From positions 930,001-994,000 of the forward strand of contig NZ_RBKT01000001.1 of assembly GCF_003633685.1 (NCBI RefSeq): DNA of 64,000 nt, in the 5' to 3' direction. How positions within the stretch are numbered: position 1 is the stretch's first letter; each line of letters begins with the position of its first letter. The notes under the pieces are model-generated. The model made no database searches and was not told where the DNA came from. It was given only the letters and a program-made list of their open reading frames with translations. Source of the DNA: Micromonospora pisi (GTDB taxonomy: Bacteria > Actinomycetota > Actinomycetes > Mycobacteriales > Micromonosporaceae). This document shows positions 53,665 to 61,600 of this stretch, piece after piece. The position numbers and the translations under genes are program-made.

Positions 53665-56265
53665 TCAGCCGATGGTCAGGTCGAGCTGCTTGCGGCCGTT
53701 CGCGGGTACCCGCACCGGGTTCCCGTCGTACCAACCGGTCGACTTGGTCACCGGGTCGGCCAGGTACCACTCCAGGTTGACCGGGCCGTCGCCGATCACC
53801 CGGAATTCGTAGACGCCGCCCTGACCGGGCACGTCAGCGACGGCGAGCAGGTCGCCGCTGGTCACGCCGCGTGCCTTCAGCCGGCCGCCGCTCCAGGCGG
53901 TGTCGCCCGGTGTGACGGTGACCGTGCCAGTGACCTTGGCACCCGCCGACAGCGTGGTGTCATAGGTACTGGTCGCGCCGCTGGTGACCGGCACCGTCTC
54001 GGCCTGGAACCGGTTGCCGGTCGCGCCGGACCACTGCCGCGGCAGATCGGCGATCGGCGTGAAGAGCAGGGGCCACGCGTACGGCCCCAGGTTCCTGACC
54101 GTGTACCTGCCCTCTTTGTCCGTGCCCTCGGGGACGAGTTCCGACCGGGGAATCTCGAAGGCCGTGACACCGACCTCGACGTGCTCCACCGGCTGGCCGG
54201 CCGGGTCACGCACCACGCCGGTGACCGACCCGGCCGGGTCCAACTGGATCGTGCCGAGCCGAGTGGTCTTGCCCGCCCTGATGTTGATCTTGGTGGCCTG
54301 CCTCTGGTCGCCGGTGCCGCCCTCCGGGGTGAACCACTGCGCCCCGTACGCGCTGCCGTCCGGTGGCTTGACGAACAGTTGGTAGGTGCCCGGCGCCAAG
54401 GTACCGCTGGTGCCCACGCCCTGCTTGTTGGTGCAGGCGGATGCGCGCTCGCTGGTGCCACCCGTGCCTGGCAGTACGGCGTAGAAGCACACGCTCTCAC
54501 CCGCCGTCGTCCCCGTCGCACGGTTGACCACTCGCGCGTTGAACCGGCCGCCGATCTCGACCGGGATGGTCAGCGTGGCCCGCCCGTCGGCCGGGATGGT
54601 GACCGGTACGTCCTTCTTGCCGAGGTAGTCGCTGCCGCCCAGCATGTTCAGCGTGACCAAGGTCGGGCCCGCAGCGAGTCCCGCTACGGTCACCGCCGAG
54701 CCCTGCGTGCAGAAGTCGCCGAACTTCGCGACCACCGCGACGCAGTAGTTGCTGACCGGAGCGCCGGTGGTGGCGTCCACCGCGGTGACGATGAGCGAGC
54801 CGCCGGTATGCCACGTCGAGTTCACCGACGCCGAACCGCCCGCCGCCACGGTCACCTCGCCGCCGTCCTGGGAGAGCTCACGGGACGAGTTGGTGAGCGT
54901 GATCCGGTACGACTCCGGGAACACGTCGGTCATCTGCCACTCACCGTCCGTACCCGTCTGGACGGTGTGGCGCTGGTACACGCCGTCGGCGATCACGTCC
55001 GCCTGCACGTAGAGCTGGGGCGCCGGCTCGCCGGTGGGCAGAGTCACCCGGCCCGAGAGCGTGGACCGCGCCGGGTGCGCCACCTCCAGCGTCCTGGTCC
55101 CTCCGGCCCGGACCTTGACCGGAACGGCGTTCTCGATCCGGAGCGTGCCGGGGGCGAAGTACTCGTCGTAGCTAAACAGGTAGTCGCCCGGCAGGAGGTC
55201 CTCGAAGGTGCGGGAGCCAACGTTGGTGCCGTTCGCGAACGCGACCTTCGTGCCGCCGTGCCAGAGGGCGAACGCGTACTGGTCGACCCCGCTGCTGCCG
55301 GTCCGCAGCTCGACGCGCAGCGCGCCGGTCGGCCGGAGCGAGTCGTTCACCTCGACGGACTGCCCGGCAGCCACCCTGAAGATCCTGCCCGCCGCCTCGT
55401 CGATCTTCCCGGGCACCCACTGGTGGACGTTGAGCTCGACCCGCCAGCGCCCGGCGGGCACGGTGAGCGAGAACCGGCCGTCCGCCCCGGTGCTGGTGTT
55501 GTAGTTGCCGTCGCCGTCAACCTCGTGTGCCACGACGCTGGTCTGGGCCGGGTTGCCCTCCGCATCGGTGATCAGCCCGGTCAGGGTGCCGGTCGGCAAC
55601 AGGCTCTCATCCACGGTCAGCGTCTGGTTGCCGCGCAGGGTGAACCTCTTGGCGGCGGCCTGGCCATGCTCCTGGTGTGCCCACACGCGGAACGGGAACT
55701 TCACGAACTGCAGGGTGACCTCGCCGGCCGGCACATGCGTGATGGAGTAGCGGCCGTCGGCGTCGGTCGTGGCGCCCGACGCGAAGTAGGAGTAGGGCTC
55801 GGCGTCGAGATACACCGACGCCTGCGCGACCGGGTTGCCGGTCTGGTCGGTGAGTCGGCCCTGGACCGTGCCGGTCGGGACCTGGCGCTCGTCGACCACC
55901 GTGGCCAGGCCCGGCACCACGGTGTAGCGCTGGGCCTCGTCCGCGTTCGGCTTGCCGGGGGCGTACTGCGAGATGGTGCCGTCCGAGAAATAGATCGTGA
56001 CCGGGCCGGCCGGCACGTCATCCATCTGGTAGCGCCCCTGCGCGTCCGTGTAGGCCGAACGCTGCCAGTGGTTATAGGTCAGGCTGCTGGTGGAGACCGA
56101 CGCGTGGACGATCGGGTTGCCGGATCGGTCGGTGAAGACGCCCCGGACCGTGCCGGTCTGCGGCTCGAGCGGCCCGGAGATCTGGGCGGCCGACGCCTGC
56201 GTGGCCGGGACGACGAGGATCAGACCGACGGCGAAAAGGCCGGCGGACAAGAGTCTTTTGAGCAT
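53665..56265 (-). CDS. Large secreted protein of carboxypeptidase-regulatory-like repeats
   Basis: 866 residues from ATG 56265. A signal peptide ends near residue 30 (PATQASAAQ). The body is a chain of about eight prealbumin-like domains. Each carries a variant of VRGVFTDRSGNPIVHASVS, a DADGRYSITHVPAG-type turn and a VTL or VEL strand. Repeat examples: QGRLTDQTGNPVAQASVY, TGLITDAEGNPAQTSVVA, TGVVRDPAGQPVEHVEVG. Such chains are structural or adhesive and carry no evident catalytic site. No sortase signal or membrane anchor is seen at the C-terminus (RKQLDLTIG), so it is probably released. The C-terminal part is related to the remnant at 23497-24022. Confidence 0.85.
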   Translation of the reverse strand: MLKRLLSAGLFAVGLILVVPATQASAAQISGPLEPQTGTVRGVFTDRSGNPIVHASVSTSSLTYNHWQRSAYTDAQGRYQMDDVPAGPVTIYFSDGTISQYAPGKPNADEAQRYTVVPGLATVVDERQVPTGTVQGRLTDQTGNPVAQASVYLDAEPYSYFASGATTDADGRYSITHVPAGEVTLQFVKFPFRVWAHQEHGQAAAKRFTLRGNQTLTVDESLLPTGTLTGLITDAEGNPAQTSVVAHEVDGDGNYNTSTGADGRFSLTVPAGRWRVELNVHQWVPGKIDEAAGRIFRVAAGQSVEVNDSLRPTGALRVELRTGSSGVDQYAFALWHGGTKVAFANGTNVGSRTFEDLLPGDYLFSYDEYFAPGTLRIENAVPVKVRAGGTRTLEVAHPARSTLSGRVTLPTGEPAPQLYVQADVIADGVYQRHTVQTGTDGEWQMTDVFPESYRITLTNSSRELSQDGGEVTVAAGGSASVNSTWHTGGSLIVTAVDATTGAPVSNYCVAVVAKFGDFCTQGSAVTVAGLAAGPTLVTLNMLGGSDYLGKKDVPVTIPADGRATLTIPVEIGGRFNARVVNRATGTTAGESVCFYAVLPGTGGTSERASACTNKQGVGTSGTLAPGTYQLFVKPPDGSAYGAQWFTPEGGTGDQRQATKINIRAGKTTRLGTIQLDPAGSVTGVVRDPAGQPVEHVEVGVTAFEIPRSELVPEGTDKEGRYTVRNLGPYAWPLLFTPIADLPRQWSGATGNRFQAETVPVTSGATSTYDTTLSAGAKVTGTVTVTPGDTAWSGGRLKARGVTSGDLLAVADVPGQGGVYEFRVIGDGPVNLEWYLADPVTKSTGWYDGNPVRVPANGRKQLDLTIG

Positions 56266-56917
56266 GCGTGTCAAACTCCGCTGGGTGTTGATCCACTGAG
56301 GACCCGAGCCTAGGCGGAGATCGGTCCTGCCGGGGGGCGGTGGGTGAACGGAAAACGATCGCGGGTAGTGATCACGTAGGGCATTCCCGGAGAAACTGGC
56401 CGCCCGGTTCCCCGATCCGGAAAGGACCATCGACCTGGCGAGGTGAGCGAGCAGATTACTGCGGGAACACCGAAAACCTGGGTACGGTCGGCTGCGGCAG
56501 CTGAGTTCCCCGGAAGCCCGGAGAACATCACTATCGGGGGGGAAAGCTCAAACCACTTGGTCGAGCTGGCCCGGGTCGACGCCGTCCTGGACACCGCGTA
56601 CGTCTACCTCGACGCCATGCTGGCCGGGCATCATCGGCCTGCCAGGCTGTAGGCCGGGATCGTGTTCCACGCCTGCGGGCCGGACGCGGGCTCGCCGAAC
56701 GCGGCGGCGGCCGGGCGCTGCGCGATCGCGTACACCGCGGCGTCGCCGGCGGGCACGTCGGCCGCGAACCGGGGGTGGTAGACCGCCGGGTCGATACCCG
56801 TACTACGGCGGGCCGGTACGTACGGGTAGGAGCCGGCCGTACGGATGTCGGCCGGTCCTGCCGCTGTCGCCTACCGGCACCTCTCGGATGGCGGACCGGG
56901 AGGTGCCGGCATCTTGG
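56266..56917. other. Intergenic stretch with possible gene debris
   Basis: A 69-codon frame (56443-56652, GTG start) ends NHLVELARVDAVLDTAYVYL and has no recognisable family. Directly after it, 56653-56781 reads AGIVFHACGPDAGSP and CAIAYTAASPAG, faintly like the end of a phytanoyl-CoA dioxygenase. Neither is strong enough to call a gene. Confidence 0.3.
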
Positions 56918-57832
56918 TCAACTGGATCGAGGCTCCGAGTCGCTACCGATCGCGACCGGTTGCCGCCGCTGCTCCATCAGGTGTTGACGGATCGAGTGGG
57001 CCACGGCGGCCGCCCATACCGCGCAGACAACCGTGTAACAGCCATAACGGACGGTGACCGCAGCATCGAACCAGTCGCTGTGAAGCAGGGTTCGACTGTT
57101 GGTCAGAACGATCATGCCGCCGACCGCGGAGCCGAGCACCCGGGGCGGGACCTTGCGTACGAGCCAGGCCGCCACCGGCGCGGCGACCACCCCGCCGATG
57201 AGCAGCGCGGTGACCCAGCCGAAGTTGATGTTCTCCGCACCGATCCCGACCAGGAAACCGAGGCTCGCCGCGACGGCGACCAGGAACTCGCTGGTGTCGA
57301 TCGACCCAATGACCTTGCGTGGTTCGAGCCTGCCGCTGGCCAGGATCGCCGGGGTGCCGATGGGGCCCCAGCCACCGCCACCGGTGGCATCAACAAAGCC
57401 GGCGAGCAGGCCCAGCGGACCGAGGAATCGCTTGCGAAGCGGCTTGTCCACGTTGTCCTGCGGCAGACCAAAGGTGGTGAAGCGGACCAGGAGGTAGCTG
57501 CCGAGGGTGAGCAGGATCAGCGACATGATCGGGGCCGCCGCGTCGGTGGAGAGGCTGGACAGGAAGGTTGCGCCGGCGAAGGCGCCGATCGCGCCCGGAA
57601 TCCCGATCCGGGCGACGACCTTCGTGTCGATGTTGCCAAATCGCCAGTGGGCGGCACCCGAGGCGAGGGTGGTGCCGATCTCGGCGAGGTGCACGGTGGC
57701 CGAGGCGGCGGCGGCATGGACGCCGACGGCGAGCAGCAGGGTCGTCGAGGTCACGCCGTAGGCCATGCCGAGGCTGCCGTCGACCAGTTGGGCGCCGAGA
57801 CCGACCAGGGCCAGTAGAAGAATTTTGCGCAT
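56918..57832 (-). CDS. TauE/SafE-family membrane permease
   Basis: 304 residues from ATG 57832. The family shows two repeated halves of four membrane segments. The first begins ALVGLGAQLVDGSLGMAYGV and includes VHLAEIGTTLASGAAHWRFG. The second has GLLAGFVDATGGGGWGPIGT and GSIDTSEFLVAVAASLGFLV. Members export or import sulfite, sulfonates or small organosulfur acids. Nothing nearby shows sulfur metabolism. A long leader with a stable hairpin precedes the gene. Confidence 0.9.
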   Translation of the reverse strand: MRKILLLALVGLGAQLVDGSLGMAYGVTSTTLLLAVGVHAAAASATVHLAEIGTTLASGAAHWRFGNIDTKVVARIGIPGAIGAFAGATFLSSLSTDAAAPIMSLILLTLGSYLLVRFTTFGLPQDNVDKPLRKRFLGPLGLLAGFVDATGGGGWGPIGTPAILASGRLEPRKVIGSIDTSEFLVAVAASLGFLVGIGAENINFGWVTALLIGGVVAAPVAAWLVRKVPPRVLGSAVGGMIVLTNSRTLLHSDWFDAAVTVRYGCYTVVCAVWAAAVAHSIRQHLMEQRRQPVAIGSDSEPRSS

Positions 57833-57903
57833 GAGGGACCACCAGTTCGTCGGGGGGGATGGAAGCGGGGAGCAGACGGCTCGGGTTGGACAGGCGGGCG
57901 CCG

Positions 57904-57944
57904 CCCGTCGGCGAGGTCTTGCCGGTCCGTTCATCGCCGACGGG
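57904..57944 (-). promoter_or_regulatory. Stable hairpin in the leader of the TauE/SafE gene
   Basis: Perfect 11-bp arms CCCGTCGGCGA (57904-57914) and TCGCCGACGGG (57934-57944) with a 19-nt loop lie 72 nt before the start codon. It may be an attenuator or part of a structured leader RNA; no known riboswitch core was recognised. Confidence 0.4.
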
Positions 57945-58501
57945 CACCCGGCGTCGCCGCTGGGCACGCGCAGGCGTGGCGACCCATCGGTACCGGGGCG
58001 TCGAGGAACGGGCGTACTGACGGATGCGTGGGGCTTCCGCCCTGGAGGGGGCTCGCGAGGCACTACGGCGCGACCCGGTGGAGCGGACCGGCCGCGCCGT
58101 CGGTGGTCGGTTCAACGACGGTGACCGGGCCGGTATGCGCGATGACGAGGCCTTTTAACGGCCGGTTCACCTCCCCTCCGGCCGGTGTCCGGATCCCATT
58201 CGACGGGACCCGCCCGAACCATTTTCATACTCACTAGATAGGAATGGTTCCGCGAACCAAACCGACCAGACAAGAGTGCTTTCACAATTCAGATCGGCAA
58301 GAAGATAGTGATAGACGTCACTCTTTTCGGGTGGCAGGCAACATCTTGGCAATCAAAGTAGGCCGATATTTAACACGATGACCCAATGACGGACAGAAAC
58401 CTGCCAACCTCCTACCCAGGTCAGGCCGACAGGTCCCCGACGGGCGGCAGATATCCGGCATACCGGCGGAGTCACCGAAAAAACCCGCAGGCCCACGCTC
58501 T

Positions 58502-58544
58502 AGTTAGAGAGATTTAACTGAGCCGTAACTAAGCTGGCCTAACT
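58502..58544. promoter_or_regulatory. Array of TAACT/AGTTA pentamers upstream of the megasynthase
   Basis: AGTTA at 58502 and TAACT at 58515, 58526 and 58540 fall in an AT-rich island (about 58200-58600) that contrasts with the GC-rich surroundings. The two central copies are 11 bp apart, one helical turn. This looks like a regulator-binding region for the gene at 58656. The rest of 57945-58655 contains no convincing gene. Confidence 0.4.
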
Positions 58545-58655
58545 TAATTGGAGCCTGAGATCGATTAGCGCCAATTATCTACGGGTCATCTCGGTTGATC
58601 ATCTGATTCATTCGGTCGCGTCCTGGAAACCGCCGCCCCATGAAGTGGGAGTCCG

Positions 58656-61600
58656 ATGAGCCCTGCACCGAACACGCGCGATCTGGTGATCGCGATCAGC
58701 GCCGGTAGCCTCCTCGAACCCAGTCCCCGGATCGTCACGGCCGCCCGCCACGGCGGCGGTCACGGCGTCCTGGATCTCGCCTCCGGCGACAGCTGGACAC
58801 TCACCGCCCTGGCCCAGGCCACCGCCGGGTCGAGCGAGCCGATCGGCGTACGCGTGCCGGCGGGCTGCACCGCCACGCCAGCTGACGTGGACCGGGCGGG
58901 CCACGGCTACGTCGATCTCGTTGTCGTACCGCTGGACACACCCTGGCCACTGGCCGACGTAGTCGACAGGTACCGGGTGCTGGTCGAGGTGACCAGCCTC
59001 GACGACGCCCGGCTGGCCGCCGCGGCCGGGGCGCACGGGCTCATCGCGCGGGGCATGGAGGGGGGCGGAAAGGTCAGCGAGCTCAGCTCGTTCGTCCTGC
59101 TCCAGCAACTGGCCGCAGCCGACGGCATCGACCTGCCGATCTGGGTCGCCGGCGGCATCGGCCCCCGCACCGCCGTCGCCTGTGTCATCGGCGGCGCGGC
59201 CGGCGTCGTCCTGGACAGCCAGCTCACCCTCATGCCGGAGTCCGAGCTACCGGCGGACGTACGGGGCGCGATCCGTCGGCTGGACGGGTCCGAGACGGTC
59301 CTGGTCGACGGCGTACGCGGGATCCGCCGAGGCGGTCCGCACGACAGCGCCTCGCAGCTGCTGCCGATCGGCCAGGACGGCTGGCTCGCCGCCGTCTTCG
59401 CCCGGCGCTGGCCCGACACCGCCGCCGCCGTACGCGGAATCCGTGCCACCCTGCTCGAAGCGATCGCCGAACCGGCCGCCGGGGACGCCCTGGCGCCGGG
59501 TGCCGCCCTCGCCGACGCCCTCAACGTACGGATACCCGTGGTGCAGGGCCCGATGACCCGGGTCAGCGACGAGGCCCCGTTCGCGGCCGCGGTCGCCGCC
59601 GACGGTGCGCTGCCCTTCATCGCGCTCGCCCTGTCCGGTGCGGAACAGTCCCGCCGGGTGCTCCGGGAGACCGCCGACCGGCTGGGCGACCGGCCCTGGG
59701 GCGTCGGCGTGCTCGGCTTCGCGCCCGACGAGCTGCGCGCGGCACAACTCGAGGCGATCCGCGAGATCAGACCCGCGTGCGCGATCATCGCGGGCGGGCG
59801 GCCGTCCCAGGCCACCGTGTTGGAGCAGGACGGGATCAACACCTTCCTGCATGTACCGTCGCCGGGGTTGCTGCGGCAGTTCCTGCGGGCGGGCGCGCGC
59901 AAGTTCGTCTTCGAGGGCGCGGAGTGCGGCGGCCATGTCGGGCCGCGGGCGAGTTTCCCCCTGTGGGAGGCACAACTGCTGGTACTCGAAGAGTTCCTGG
60001 CAAACACGCCGGACGACGCCGGGCGGCTGCAACTCCTGTTCGCGGGCGGGATCCACGACGCGCGGTCGGCGGCGATGGTCGCCGCGATGGCGGCTCCCCT
60101 GACCGGACGCGGGGCGCAGATCGGGCTGCTGATGGGGACCGCCTACCTCTTCACCCGCGAAGCGGTGGAGGAGGGCGCCATCCAACCCCTGTTCCACCGT
60201 GAGGCCATCGCCGCCACCGGCACGTCGCTGCTGGAGACCGCCCCCGGACACGCGACCCGGTGCCTGCCCAGTCCCTTCGTCGACGACTTCCACGGCGTAC
60301 GGGAGGAACTGGAATCGGCCGGGGTGGAGAACCGCCAGGTCTGGGAACAACTGGAGCTACTGAACGTCGGCCGGCTGCGGATCGCCAGCAAGGGCGTACG
60401 CCGGGAGGACGACGGCCTGGTGAAGGTCGACGAGGCGGTGCAGGCCGTCGAGGGGATGTTCATGGCCGGCCAGGTCGCCGTGCTGCGCCACGCACCGACC
60501 ACGGTCGCGGAGCTGCACGCGCAGGTCACCACGGAGGCACGGGAGTTCCACGCGGTACGGGCCGCCGCGCTGCGCGCCGAACTCACCCCGCCGGCCGTGC
60601 CGGTGGACGAGCCGCCCGCGCCGCTGGACATCGCCATCATCGGCATGTCCTGCGTCCTGCCCGGCTCCCCCGACCTGCACAGTTTCTGGCAGACCGTGCT
60701 CGGCGGCGCCGATGCGGTCACCGAGGTGCCGACCGACCGGTGGAACGTCGACACGTACTACGCACCCGAGGTGGGCCCGGGGCAGGCGGGTCGGATCAGC
60801 GTCTCCCGGTGGGGCGGGTTCATCGACCCGGTCCCGTTCGACGCGATCCGCTACGGCATTCCCCCGGCGGCGCTGAGCAGCATCGACCCGACCCAGTTGC
60901 TCGCGCTCGAGGTGGCACATCGGGCGCTCGTCGACGCCGGATACCCGTACGACGCGGCCGGCGCGGACCACAGTCAGACCGGTGTGGTGTTCGGTGCCGA
61001 GGCCGGCAGCGACATGGGTCACGCCCAGACACTGCGGACCATGCTCCCGGCCTACCTCGGGGACGTGCCGGCCGAGTTGGAGGACCAACTCCCCACCGTC
61101 ACCGAGGACAGCTTCCCCGGCGTGCTGGCCAACGTCATCGCCGGCCGGGTCGCCAACCGCCTCGACCTCGGCGGCCCCAACTACACCATCGACGCCGCCT
61201 GCGCCTCGTCGCTGGCCGCGATGGACGCCGCCTGCAAGGAACTCAGCGCCGGCAGCAGCGACCTGATGATCTGCGGCGGCGCCGACCTACACAACGGCAT
61301 CAACGACTACCTCATGTTCACCTCCGCGCACGCCCTCTCCCCCACCGGGAGGTGCCGTACGTTCGACAGCACCGGCGACGGCATCGCCCTCGGCGAGGGG
61401 GTCGCGTGCGTCGTACTGAAGCGGCTGGCCGACGCCGAACGCGACGGCGACCGGATCTACGCCGTGATCAAGGGCGTCGGGAGTTCCAGCGACGGACGCG
61501 CACTCGGGCTCACCGCCCCGAGGGCGAGCGGACAACGCCGCGCCCTCGACCGCGCCTACCACCGCACCGGCGTCTCGCCCCGACAGGTCGGCCTGATCGA

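Noticed and set aside
53251-56313. 1020-residue plus-strand frame antisense to the repeat protein
   Set aside because: No start context or family motif, and it overlaps both the sugar dehydrogenase end and a strong terminator; the minus-strand frame has clear repeated domains.
56653-56781. Possible phytanoyl-CoA dioxygenase C-terminal scrap
   Set aside because: Only a faint pattern (FHACGPDAGSP, AIAYT) with no upstream catalytic motif; left as a note.
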